This document shows positions 11,915-23,863 of a DNA stretch of 64,000 bases, piece after piece. The notes beneath the pieces were generated by a model, which saw only the letters and a list, made by a program, of their open reading frames with translations, made no database searches and was not told the DNA's origin. The stretch is from Rhizoctonia solani. Lineage: Eukaryota; Basidiomycota; Agaricomycetes; Cantharellales; Ceratobasidiaceae. The stretch covers positions 2,204,459 to 2,268,458 of the forward strand of contig NC_057378.1 in the NCBI RefSeq assembly GCF_016906535.1, written 5' to 3'. Position numbers and translations under genes: made by a program. The stretch's first letter is position 1; each line of letters starts with the position of its first letter.

Positions 11915-14900
11915 TTAATTTGCCCATCCATCTTCATTGTCCGAGTCATGCTCGTCCACCCGGAAGTCCGTGCGGCAAATTCCTCCACTACGATCAATGA
12001 TTACCCATTCTCCTGCCTCCCGTGTTGCCCGTGTGAATACGCGCCCAGCGACGTTCTTGACAGACGTGATGTCAAGAACGAACGATCGCCCAAATTTTGT
12101 GAAGGAGATCCTTTCCTCGGCGGCATCTCCCTCTACATCCTTTGCCTCGGTGATATGTGCAAGGACGTGTGTTGTGGGGGCGTCAATTTCGTTTTCTTGG
12201 TCGGTGGGGAATGTGACCGCGAGAATAAAGTCAAGGCGGCCGTAACCGGTCACACCAATCATGTTAACGGTTGCATCAGGGTCGTTCTCGTTCTCATCTC
12301 TCTGAAATGTAAACTAACACAAAATTAATACAAAATAATAACGGTCATGGGTGACTTACACGAACAAAAGACGAGTCGCGTTTGCCATAAATAGACGAGG
12401 GATTGCATGCAACGGCCGAACGGATACAATCACCCCCGTCACCTATTCGGAGCTTTCCCCAGCGTTTGCATCGCTCCGGTAAGTACGCAAGCCACCCGTG
12501 GTATGTAAGACGAGGTAGCTGCCGAAAGTTGTTGGTGCGAAAGTACCTGGCAACATGTTGGCGGATGGTGCCTTTGAGACGAAACTCGCGGAGGCGGGGG
12601 AATCGAAGGATGATATCGTGCTGTTCATCTATCAAGGTATGAGTACCCGAAATTAATCCATAAATTTACTCACATTCGGGGTACATAAATTCCATTCGAC
12701 TGATCGGAGCCGGCGCATCGTTCTTGCCAAAGAGCAGTGCCTTTCGAATGCTTGGGAATCGATTTGCTATTGCGGCGATTTGGCCCATATGAAGGACATG
12801 TTTGCTGATTGTCACATATGGTACTACTTTGGACTTGGCGCAAAAAGTGACTTCACGGCAGTATCGCTCCATACAAAATGACCATGCGACCCAGACAGGC
12901 CCGCAGCGGAGAACATCGTCGGCGACATGAAGAAGCGCATGTAGAGTTAGTTTACAGACACACAGCCTGTCGTATTTATATTGATAATAATATCTATTAA
13001 GAACATTAGTCTTGCAAGTGAGCAAAATTCAAGACTTACTCTTCGAAACCCTCGACGTAATGAGCAATCTCGTCTCTGAGTTGCTCTATTCGAGCTGTAG
13101 TGTTAGTAACTGAGGTAAGACACTTCATGATCTCCACAAGCTCCAGGTAATGTTCGTAGTATTTCTTGGCAAGCCGTCCACGTAGAACTACTGGTCCAAT
13201 AAAAACTAGCCAGAAAGCCCAAGTCTCGCCGCAAAAAACCGCTTGGCTAGTCTGAATGTTAGGCAAGGGTCGAATGAATGCGGCAGGTAGTGTTTTTGAA
13301 GCCTCTTCGGTCTCAAGTCCAATAGCGGCCCAGTCGTCAGCAGATATCAAATAATCCTCGTCGCCAGAATCATCAATGCCGTGACAAGATCCAGTCCAAA
13401 GTGAGATAAGTTCACGGCCATGATTGAGAAGAAACAAGTGAAGGTATTCGTGCGGGTACGAGTCAGGCCGACAAATCGAGGGAATGCGGTCGAGGATCGA
13501 ATGGTTGATGAGTCCGTAGTTCTTAGACAAGGCATCACGTTGGCGCTTTGTGTTGGCAGCATCCATTTCTCCAAGTTGGTCAGCGATCCTAGCTTTGGTG
13601 CGGAGAGGGAGATCGAGTGGGTTGTACGAAGGAATTGTATCGGGCGGGAAATCCTGTGGGTCAGGTCTGCCGTCTGGGATTGCGTCGGGGTAGTCGGCTG
13701 GGTTAGCAAGAGGGATGTAATAACCCTTGCGGCAGGTATGATAAACACCAATGGCCTCGCACGCGCGACAAGGAACCTTGCCGTTTGGTCCTTTCATTTG
13801 GGTCACGTGCTTGATTGCCTGCATGTCGCCCGAAATGAGAAAAGCATGGGCCCGTAACTTGAACCGTTCCCGCCTAGTGACGTCGTAAGTCTCAACCCCA
13901 CGAGCCTGTTCGATCGCCTCCCCCACAAACGGCTCCAGGTACGAGTCAAAATCCTTCGGCTGGTTCGGTCCAGGGATAACGCCCAGGGGAATCAAATTGC
14001 GAAGCTTAACGCGTTCGCTTGCAGGGAGATTTAAATTGATGGCCATAATCGGCCAACAAGTACTTTTCTCAGAATGCGCCTGCTCGAATAGGTTGACGCC
14101 ATCTGTCATGACCGCATAGGCAATGTCACGAGATCCATGAAAATACCGGACTCCCAGGTCCTCACCTTCGACAATAATGTTACTTTCACACAGATCTTTA
14201 TAGCGTTGCGAGTCAATGTAATCATCCATCCGGCCTTCTTCCTGTGTATAGTTGGCTCGATAATACATTCTCTTAATCATCTCCGGGTTGTTGAAATACC
14301 CCTGGAATCGAGGGGTTGTCGGGAGATACTCAAAAACCTGGCGTGGTCTTCCCTTTGAGTCATAGCGCGGCTCCTTACATGTAGAGCATATATCCTCGTT
14401 GGCGTAGGGTCCAGTGAATGCGTGACAGACGTTGATGCAGCAGTCAATTGGTTGAGGGGATATCCCAGAAAGAATAGCAAGCTTTCGGTGTAAGCAATAG
14501 GCTGAGAGCAAATAGATTTTTTCCCGAAATGAATACCGAATACGTTTGTAGTTGCGCTGCGAGATGTGTCCAAACAGTCGTATAGCCATCATCTTGATGC
14601 TATCCATTTCTTCCTCGGTAAGAGTTTCGGCAACTGGTAATTGTAATTGTAAGATATTGCGTGCAAGAACTAAAAAAAGGAAAAAGAAAACTTACTAATG
14701 TTGTCCATTTCAAGAGTGTCTTCGTCAAACCAACGATCGTACTCGCGATAATCCTCCTCCGTGATGTGTGCAAATCCATCCTTGTCAGGGGGTTCCTCGT
14801 CGTCGGGCGGGGGAGTTGGCGTTCACGAGGGAATGCGAACAGGGTTGTCGATATCGTGCCAATCGGCATGCAAGTCCTCCGACTCAGACAGCTTGCTGTC

Positions 14901-15262
14901 AAGGTGTGCGCCCATGTATGCATCAATATTGTTAAAGCTGTTGTCTGAATTCAAAATATAATGCAAATTTAGCTGCATACATTCGCAAAATACTAACCTC
15001 CAAGCCCTAAATCCCCTCCACGGTCTTTGTACTGATGCGCATTATGCATTGTATGGTCAATATCCATTCCATTCTCACTATTTTCAGCGTTGTCCTCATC
15101 GTCTTCAATGTTGCCCGCACGCAAAAGTTGGTCTAGCCGCTGGGCTTCGGCTAGATGTCGATAGCGGGTGCGTATGTGGCACTCATGGGGGGTAGTACCA
15201 TACTTATTTATTCCACAGTAACACCAAACACGCTCTCCGGTGACTGCTCTACGGTCGGGCAT
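11915..15262 (-). pseudogene. Tnp2-family transposase of CACTA copy 1, probably inactivated
   Basis: This should cut and join the element ends. Start MPDRRAVTGERVWCYC at 15262 opens with a Cys/His cluster that looks like the N-terminal zinc motif of fungal Tnp2-like proteins. A 523-codon open exon follows (13036-14607) with MTDGVNLFEQ, GKVPCRACE and SYPHEYLHLFLLNHGRE, then exons at about 12666-12960 (CKLTLHALLHVADDVLRCG), 12360-12630 and 11915-12300. The order and the Pro-rich acidic linker fit Tnp2 proteins of Agaricomycetes. In the second exon an in-frame TGA lies at 14823-14825 between RIPS and TPTPPPDDEE. CGA to TGA would be a simple CpG transition. The reading frame on both sides joins perfectly in the same phase. 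A weak GTTCGC donor could splice the stop out, so inactivation is likely but not certain. The DDE residues could not be placed by eye. Confidence 0.82.
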
Positions 15263-15591
15263 GTTGCGGTCGGACTTAGTGAAATTCGTTGGTTGTGGTC
15301 ACGTGCTGATGGAAATTGCCGATTCCTCGCGCTCATTTGACCGCCGCCCTCCTTGCACCCTCTTGCTCTTAGCCACCACTAGCCACCCCCCGTTCTACTC
15401 CCCCAGCCGAAATTGCTCAAAATCGGCTTATACCAATAGATAAAGTGGCTCGAATCGTTCTCCATTATCATCCAATAGCCCCCCTACATTTCCAACGCAT
15501 CCCATATTGTCCAGTCGCGAAGACTGGGTAAGTGACATTTCACCAATTTCGTAATTTCTACTAATATGATCTCTTTATTCTAGTATCTACG
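15263..15591. promoter_or_regulatory. Shared divergent promoter region of the two CACTA genes
   Basis: About 330 bp separate the starts of the transposase (minus, 15262) and the accessory gene (plus, 15592). Both must be transcribed from here, so a bidirectional promoter is inferred. The plus-strand half is pyrimidine/C-rich (15350-15410). No clear TATA box was seen. Confidence 0.5.
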
Positions 15592-18585
15592 ATGTCTCAA
15601 GACATCCTAGCATTGTTATCGAAGTTTGCAGCTAACCCTGATCTCCTCCCACAGTTCCAGGCGTTCCTTGAGGCACAGGGCGCCGCAAAGTCATCAGTCC
15701 CTGGTAAGTACATTGTTTAGTACATTGAAAACAGCTATTCAACGTTGTAGAAGGTGGATATATTTTATCTAGATTTATTACGCATTTTTAACCCCAACCC
15801 CAGAGTCTGGCCCACCCGCGGGCCCATCGATCCCCAATGCGGAAGAGACACGAGGCCAACCAACCACACGTAATCAGTGCTCGACACCTTGGTAAGTATC
15901 TAAATACCGTATCTATTGAGCTGGACAGCTAATCACACAATCTGGTAGTCAAAAGTCACCTCCCCGGCGCTCTATCAAGTAAGTACTAGCATATATTCTG
16001 GCATGCTAACTTGTCAATTAATTAACTTAACAGGGATCACAAAAACACGCAAAATCCATATCCTTCCCCTTCCGTCAATACTTCCATTCGGCATTCTTAC
16101 CACTCCGACTCTCGCTCTCTCACTCACAATCATGCTCGTTCTCCAGCTCGTTCTCCAGCTCATTATCCGGCTCGTTCTCCCACTCGTAATCGTACTCGGT
16201 CTCCGGCTTTCGATCGTGCCCGGTCTTGCTGTCGTGATCGTGGTTGCGCCCGCCCCCACTCCCGCTCCCGTTCTCGCTCTTGCTCTCGGACCCGTTCTTG
16301 CTCTCGCTCTCGGACCCGTTCTCGCTCTTGCTCTTGTGTCCGGTCTTCTACTCACGATTGCGCCCCCGCCCGCTCCCGCTCTCAAGAGGGCCCTTATCAT
16401 CACTCCAGCAACCAGCCTACCACTGAGACCAAGAAGCCAAGGGGCTGGGGCAAAGCAGATTATTACGATCAAATGCCGACATCTTATCAGAAAGGAGGCG
16501 GGTCAGAGGGCGGCAGACGTGGTGGACGCGTCTATGAATTTGTCAAAGGTGCCAAGGTCATCAAAGCCACTTTCCTCGAGCGCATGTCCCGCCAGGAGGC
16601 ACACAAATTTATAGTCAAGCATGGTCACCCTTTTGGACACAAATACAACATGTACTTTAATCCATACGGATATGTGCCCAAGGATCCAAAGGCGGTTGCG
16701 CGCATACATCAGCCCCCTGGTGAGTGTGGTGTTGACTGGCAGCTACTCTATGCAATGGGTTGCCGCGGAGACTATGACTTGTATAACAGCACGCGGGTAA
16801 GTCACACATTGGTCAAATGTATTGACTGACCCACTTGTTATAGGGAAAGATCCGGGCTGTGGCGAAGGCATTCGCATGTAGGATTGTGGAGCGCAGGCAG
16901 CTAGAAACAATAACTTGGGGTGACTTTGGTTCAAGCGATCGCAAGGAGTTCTATGATGGAGTAAATTATATATTTATTTGCTTCATTCTTGACACTCTGA
17001 CTATTATATTTTTTAGTGTTATAAAGCTTGTCCATGGCTCTTCCATTTCCGGGGCGAGGCGAACGACGACTGCTGGGTGGCTCGATTGGTCATCCAGCAA
17101 TATTTAGTTCAGGCCAAGGGATACGACCCAAAGCGAAGTAAGTGGCCGTGCATCTTATCTAATCATTGCTGACGTACGCTATAGCAAAACCCAGGGAACA
17201 GGACGACAATCTTCGTCGGAATGCATCCAAACTTGCGCATAAGGACGTAATCCCACCCAAGGACGAGGACCCGTACTATATCAATGTGCCAGAAGGGGGC
17301 TACGGCAATGGGCCCAAGCGGTTGGCGAAATTCAAGCGCTCTGATTCACCCTCTTGCGGGCGATCCTTGTCCACCCAACTGCCTCCCTCGACTTCGTCCT
17401 CGAATCGCCACGCTCGTCGGGCAGACAAGGTCGTTTCGGAGGAAGAAGCTCGCGCTACGGCGTCCAAGTCCAGCGCATCAACAACGAAGCCTGCAGCACA
17501 GCAGGGAAATAAGCAAAAGGCAAGTGTTGGAGTATACTTTTAATAAATTCTAACTTGACATCTAGGTCCTTCGCAAGAGAAAGCGAGTTGTAGAGTCATC
17601 GGACAGTGAATCGGAGCAGGCAAGTTAATTGAATGTAAACGTATACGAGTGTAACTAATAATTTACACTTCAAGGAGCCCGCTGCAAACGCAAATTCCCC
17701 GCCCCCGGCAAGCCCCCCGTCCCTCGACTCCCCCAGAGACCGCCCATCCCCGTCTCCGCCCCAGGATAGCCCCCCGTCCCCGTCTCCGCCCCCACCCCCG
17801 GCAAGGTCCCCAACAAAGACGCCTCGCTCAATCGTTGAGGTGGTTCTTCGGTCGCCAGCCCCGGTCAAACCCATGGTATGTCTTAGTTCTTGGTCGAAAT
17901 CGAGCTGATCGTGCCACCATCCCAAGGAGCCCTGCCGAAAGGAGCCGTCAAAGCCTGCCGCCGACCCCAAAGAAACGCGGCGACTGAAGCGCAAGGCCGA
18001 AAACGATGTAAGTTCATCATGCTACCAAAACAATCACTTACGTTTCCTTGTAGCGAGATGAACCTGCCACAAAGAGGCAGCAGCCAAGCCGCGTCGTGGA
18101 GCCGGCCGTGGACAAGGATGCCGGGGAGCAGGGGCCATCGAAGCGAAAGATTCGTCCAAGAATGGTAAGCATATAGTCTCAGTTATTCGAGTATTAACAT
18201 TGTTTCAAGCGCCCGAAACGCGATCCCACCCCCGAACCCGAACCCAAGTCCCAGCTCCCCCCACCCCCACCCCCGCCTCCGAATCCGCCCCAGCAGCCCC
18301 AGCCCCAGCCCCAGCCCGAGGGAGGTAAGGAACATCCCGATGGTGGAGACGGTGCCTCATCCACCAAGCCCTCGGCCCCCAAGCCACGTGAGTCGACGCC
18401 TGCTCCCGATTCACCGCCCACTCCCAAGCAGACCAAGAGAGGGCGATCCAGGAATATACCCGATGTAGGCGCCTCTATTTATCTTGTAAATTAGCTAATT
18501 CGTCCACCAGGAGGAGAGCCGAGTCGTCAAAGTGACGAAAATGACGATACGCACTCGCCGTGATGGACTTCGCACCCGCGAATGA
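15592..18585 (+). CDS. RS-rich accessory protein of the CACTA-like element
   Basis: Function is unknown. The ORF starts MSQDILALLSKFAANPD and runs through about ten exons with consistent splice phases. In order it has a short N-terminal helix-like part; a long Arg/Ser/Cys dipeptide region (about 16060-16390, SRSRS, RTRSCSRSRTRS) of the kind that binds RNA or splicing factors; a globular-looking segment (GGRVYEFVKGAKVIKATFLE to WLFHFRGEANDDCWVARLV, about 16500-17130); and a long Lys/Arg/Pro-rich tail with several basic nuclear-localisation-like clusters (RKRKRVVESSDSESEQ). It ends RTRRDGLRTRE at 18585, 363 bp from the element end. No stop is seen, unlike the transposase. It may act as a DNA- or RNA-binding helper of transposition, as TnpA does in plant CACTA elements, but that is inference. 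Copy 2 keeps the 3' half of this gene. Confidence 0.75.
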
Positions 18586-18936
18586 GTGGATTATCGCTAA
18601 GCCAACTTCGCGGTGCTGGCGACAAGGCGATGAGCTCAACGGACTCATGATATTATATGCAATTGTACGACTTTTTTCGTGTGTGGCTGACCCGTGAATG
18701 TATGACCATTGAACCAATTAACGTGATTAATTTTAAGTACCCCGTCTAAGCTACTAGCTACGTGCACACGATCGTGTGACATTTAAGTGGTAAGGAGGTG
18801 TAATCCAATATGGAATTATAAGAAGGTGGAGTACTAAAAGGGTGACACTCCGATAAAGTACGCCCCATACGTAAACTTAAGTACTTAATCTAGTAAAATT
18901 TTAAAGCAGTTACCACCTTGTATTTTAAGCCGGTTT

Positions 18937-18948
18937 CTTTTCACAGTG
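18937..18948 (-). repeat. Right terminal inverted repeat of CACTA copy 1
   Basis: Reads CTTTTCACAGTG on the plus strand and is followed by AAA. The same end, with one change (CG for CA), begins copy 2 at 54479. Confidence 0.93.
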
Positions 18949-19050
18949 AAACACGTGACAATCAATGGGATGAGGGGATAAACCTGATGTATCCAGATCT
19001 TGACAGTCATCCTCAGAGCGTGCATTGTTGATTAACAACACAGTACCAAA

Positions 19051-22000
19051 ATGCCTTTCATGATAACGCTTAGAGAGTCGCTTGTGCGCATAGAAGACAA
19101 ATGGAAGAAGCGTTTACGTATGGATGGTAGTCGCCCTACAGCTACTACCTCGGGCCCAGGCCCGAGCCAGGCGCCTGTAGCTGAATTCGCCCCCACCACT
19201 GCCACTAGCTCGATGCCCATGCAAAATATCGCTTTTGAATCCAGTGCCGAGCACGAGGCTTATACTTGTCTGCCCGAGCGGACCTCGAGCACGTGGATCG
19301 CAATCAGGGCCCTGGTGTCCTCCCTGGAATCGAGCACCGAGGTATTTGGACCCCTCAAATCAGCGATCTCTGGACTAAAAGGTTGCATTTCTATGTACGA
19401 GGTATGTATCGTGGATCCCTGTGGACGCTCGCTCTTATCCATATTCACGAATCTGAATAGAACGCAGGCAAGGAGAGCAAGGAGTACGAAGACCTGGCGA
19501 TCAAACTGGAAAATATTCTGAATGACATGAATGAACACATTGAGCAGCCCACTGGAACTAGGACGACAGCCAGCGTGAGAAGGATTTATGCGTGAGCTCA
19601 TCCTTCCTCGTATAGGGTAACTGAACCGATAGAGCTTCAGCGAGATCGAAGAAGAAGCAAAAATAGTAGCGGAAAAACAGGCCAGGGCGACAGGAAGCCA
19701 TCTGATGGATGCAATGATGGGATCTGATGGTATTATAGAGTGCTATCGGCGGATTGACGGCCACCTGCAACGATTGGGGGTAAGCGCTGACAACCTATAC
19801 ATCGGCAATCTGACGAACTACGGATCCTTGCAGCTGAACGCGAGTATGAGCACCCTAAAAGCGGTGAATGAACAGACGATGGTGTGGTTCGCAATATCAC
19901 TTTATATGATTGACTTACGTTGGTACCAGGAATCACGATTGGCCAAAATGTCACCTACCATGCCGGCCATCTACAACTCTGCAGAGTCCCAAGACCTCAA
20001 GCGAGGGAGCTGTGCACCGGGCACTCGACAGGTACAGATAGAACTGCTATTGCAATGGGCGCACAGACCCGAAATAGGAAGAACATGCTGGATGAACGGA
20101 ATGGCCGGAACCGGCAAAACAACTATCGCATATACCATCTGTGAGCGGCTCGACGCCACCTGCGAGCTAGGAGCCAGCTTCTTCTGCTCGCGGAGTATCC
20201 CAGAGTGCCGTCAGGTCAAGTTTATTATACCATCGATCGCATACCAGCTCGCTCGATTTTCTGCTCCATTTCGATTCGCCCTCGACAAGGTGCTCGAGTC
20301 GGATCCCGATGCTCATATGCGAACCCTAAAAACTCAATACGAGAAGCTGATTGTCGGACCGTTGCAAGAGGTTCAGAGATGCCTACCAACGCATTTTATT
20401 GTAGTTATTGATGCACTAGATGAATGCGAGAACGAGGATAGCGTCGGCCAAATTCTGGATCTACTCCTGTCGACTGCACACAACCTGCCTGTGAGGTATC
20501 TGGTATCAAGCCGGCCTGAAAGGACAATTACGCAACGGATGGCGGAGTTCGGAGATGGAAAAGAAGACGTACGACTAGTCCTTCACGATCTTAGCTCGGA
20601 TTCGGTCAAAGCAGACATCGAGACATATATGCGATACGAACTGCGGCACGTTCCATTGACGGATGCTCAGTGGCTGGCGGTAATCAGTTCATGCGAGGTC
20701 CTATTCATTTATGCGTCGACTACGTGTCGCTACCTCAAGCAGGCTCACGAGACGAAGACCCTGGCGGAGGTTATAAATGCTATTACGAACCCGACTCATG
20801 GATCCATGGAATATCAAGGCGACAACGCAATCGACGAATTATACACTACGATACTAGATGCAGCGTTCAACAAGTCTGGGTTCAACAAGGCGAATAAAAA
20901 ACGAATGAAGAACATCCTGGAGACCGTGATATGTGCTATTAAACCCATTACCCTAGATGCTATCGCAGATTTGACAGGGCTAGAAAGTGGAGAACAAGCG
21001 GATGCGTTGCTGAAGCCCCTAAGATCGGTTCTAAACGTGGCCACAGAAACTGGGCTCGTAAACTCCCTGCATGCCTCATTCCCTGACTTTATACTCTCTC
21101 CGGAACGATCCGGCTTGTATCACTGCCAGCCAAATATCCGACATGCCAGGATGGCCAAAACCTGTTTGCGGCTCATTGATGCAATTGAACCAAAATTTAA
21201 TATATGTGATTTGCCTTCGTCTTACCTCCTAGACGCGGAGGTCAACGGCCTGCATAGACGAGTGGCTCAGTCAATATCTCTGGGCCTGATGTATGCATGC
21301 CGCTATTGGTCTGCTCATCTGAGTCTCGGGGAGTACCAAAATGGCCTGGTTGAACTTGTTCACGGATTTTTCTCATCATGTTTACTCCTCTGGATAGAGA
21401 TAATCAACCTAACTAAAAACATGCGCAGTGGGACAGCGATTATTCAGGATGCAGAGAAGTGGTGCAATGTAAGCTATTGTCCACATTTGACTGCATAGTC
21501 CAATTCAATCTTGATACAGGAAAAGGGCGTACCTCAGGAGGTAACACAGCTAGCACACGACGCATCTCAGTTTATATCAATCTATGCCAATCATCCCGTG
21601 TCCCAAAGCACTCCACATATCTATGTTTCCATGCTGCCGTTCTGGCCTCGATCTCGACCACTCTCGGCTGCATATATGCCAAGAACATCCGGACTTGTGC
21701 GGCCGACAGGAACAGCGATCGATCGACGGCGACTGGCACTCATAGCCACCTGGAAGGTCTCGACCGAAAACGTGCAGTCGATCAGTCTGTCAAGAGACGG
21801 AAGACGACTTGTGGCACCTACCGCAGACAGCATCGACGTGTACGATACGACCACGGGCGATATTGCGCTCAGTCTTACCGAAGAGCGTACAAAGTACATC
21901 GACTACGTTGCAATATCTCCCGATGGCTCCAAGGTAGCCTTTTCTAGTCGCGGCGATACCTCATATATGTGGGATACTGCCAAAGGCGGCACGGTCACAA

Positions 22001-23863
22001 GACTGCTTCCTGATGGCGTGTTCGGTGGTCGATCCCTTTCGTTCTCGCCTGACGGGTCCCGCGTCGCCTGTGGTCTGAAGACCGGAGAGGTGTACATCTG
22101 CGTACTAGGACAAGCCGTCAACATTCATGGTCCGCTCACGGGTCATACCACATATGTCACCTCAGTCGTGTTTTCTTCCGACGGCTTGCGCCTTGCATCT
22201 GCATCGAACGATAAGACTATTCAATTGTGGAATGTTCAAACAGGCCGGCCGGTTGGCACACCCTTTGAGGGTCATACTGCTGAGGTCTGGTCCCTATGCT
22301 TCTGTCCCACTGACTCACGTATTGCCTCGGGCTCCCGGGATAAAACGATCCGAGTATGGGATCCGCAAACTGGACAGACGGTGTTAGGGCCACTAACAGG
22401 ACATTCTAGCGCCGTATACTGCGTTGCGTTTTCACACAACGGCTCTTTCATTGCCTCTGGGTCATCTGATATAACAATCCGAGTGTATGAGACGTGTACT
22501 GGCCAGACAGTGCTTGGACCGCTCAAGGGACATACTAAATACATCAACTCGGTCATCTTCTCTCCCGACAGCACTCGCCTGTTCTCTTGCTCAGCAGACG
22601 GGACTGTACGCGTATGGAATGTGCAAGACATCAATACCTCCAATCCTCTCCCGACTACCCCATCTCTTTCCTCCCATATCTACTCCATCCGATACTCTCA
22701 CAACGGCACACGGGTTGTCTCTGGATCAGCAGATGGCTCGATACACGTATGGGATGTGGCGACGGGTCAGCTGGTGCTCGGACCACTGCATGGCCATGAG
22801 GATGTTGTTATATCTTTGGATTACTCAAGCGATGATCAGTATATTGCGTCTGGTTCTGAAGACAATACACTGCGAGTATGGGATGGACTGACGGGACAAG
22901 ACATGCACGGACCAATAAAAGGGCATAGTGGTGATGTGAAATGTGTACGATTCTCACCCGACAGCATGGTCGTTGTCTCAGGGTCGTCTGACCATACCGT
23001 CCGAATATGGGATGTGAACACCGGCCAACAAGTGACGCAACTGTTCCAAGGACATTCCTCCATCCGGTCGGTTGCGATCTCTCCTGACGGCCAGCGGGTT
23101 GCCTGTGGGTCAGATGATGGCAAGATAGTCGTACTAGACCGACATAGTGGAATCCCGCTCGTTGACCCAATCGACGCTCACAAGGACTGGATTCGTTTGG
23201 TAGAGTTCTCTCCAGATGGTATGCGCCTCGTCTCAGGGTCGGATGACCTATCAGTGGGAATATGGGATGCAGAGACAGGGAAGCAGCTTGTTGTTTGCGG
23301 TGGGAGCGATGGCGCCCACAGTGACTACGTCCTCTCTGTGTCGTTCTCACCCAACGGTCTGTATGTCGCATCTGGGTCTAGGGACCGTACTGTGCGCGTG
23401 TGGGACTCGCAGAACGGCAAGCCTATACGCGGTCCTCTGACAGGGCATACCGATTGGGTGAACTGTGTGCAGTTCTCACCTGACGACTCTCACCTCGTAT
23501 CATGTTCCCGGGACTGTAGTATTCGATTATGGGACGTATCACCTTTGGGAATACATTCACAAGAAAATTCAATGAGAGATCCAGGTATGTGTCAATGCTA
23601 AGCTGCTCTTTTCTACCGCCCGTTTTGCTGACGCGTCGTTAGCCCATGCCAGGGCAGCTGATCCAATTGATCTCTGGTCGCTCAACAGTGATGGCTGGGT
23701 GGTAGACTCACGTGGTCGACGACTGGTATGGGTTCCGTCCGATCTCTGCACCTATTTGGCACTTCCACCAACCAACTCTATTATTGCCGACCAAGGATAC
23801 TTTCGACTTGAGACCGATGAATGGAAAATAGGAGACGAGTGGGTGCGGTGTTACTCTGCATAG
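19051..23863 (+). CDS. NACHT-WD40 STAND (fungal NLR-like) protein
   Basis: A signal-sensing ATPase of the type that includes the vegetative-incompatibility protein HET-E. Exons join in phase: 19051-19399, about 19462-19591, about 19642-21468, about 21521-23586 and about 23642-23863. The N-terminal part is helical (FGPLKSAISGLKGCISMYE, NAGKESKEYEDLAIKLE) and widespread in Agaricomycete STAND proteins. The NACHT domain has Walker A GMAGTGKTT (about 20101) and Walker B FIVVIDALDEC (about 20395-20430). Then come helical regions and about 14 WD40 units (21820-23550) counted from strand-d ends such as IQLWNVQTG, IRVWDPQTG, VRIWDVNTG and IRLWDVS, enough for two seven-blade propellers. The last exon ends GDEWVRCYSA. 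The effector is not a known HET, Patatin or purine phosphorylase domain. It is probably cytosolic and acts in non-self recognition (family knowledge). Frame and motifs look intact. Confidence 0.92.

Larger units (their letters stand above)
11704..18948. mobile_element. Complete CACTA-like (Tnp2/Plavaka-type) DNA transposon, copy 1
   Basis: The 7,245-bp unit is bounded by perfect 12-bp inverted repeats, CACTGTGAAAAG at 11704-11715 and its reverse complement at 18937-18948. It is flanked by the 3-bp duplication AAA (11701-11703 and 18949-18951), the duplication size known for CACTA elements. Identity between the ends continues loosely (AACC after one mismatch). Subterminal regions on both sides carry repeated ACTTAAA/TTTAAGT motifs. 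Inside are two genes that diverge from a shared 330-bp gap: a Tnp2 transposase (minus) and an RS-rich accessory gene (plus). Naming Tnp2/Plavaka rests on the transposase look and the CACTR ends. A truncated relative sits at 54479-56628 in opposite orientation. Confidence 0.92.

Noticed and set aside
13420..13857. Plus-strand ORF of 145 codons inside the transposase
   Set aside because: Shadow of the 523-codon transposase exon on the other strand.
16014..16472. Long minus-strand ORF opposite the RS-rich exon
   Set aside because: It is the mirror of the Arg/Ser dipeptide region (RARTGPRARART pattern) and has no splice or start context of its own.
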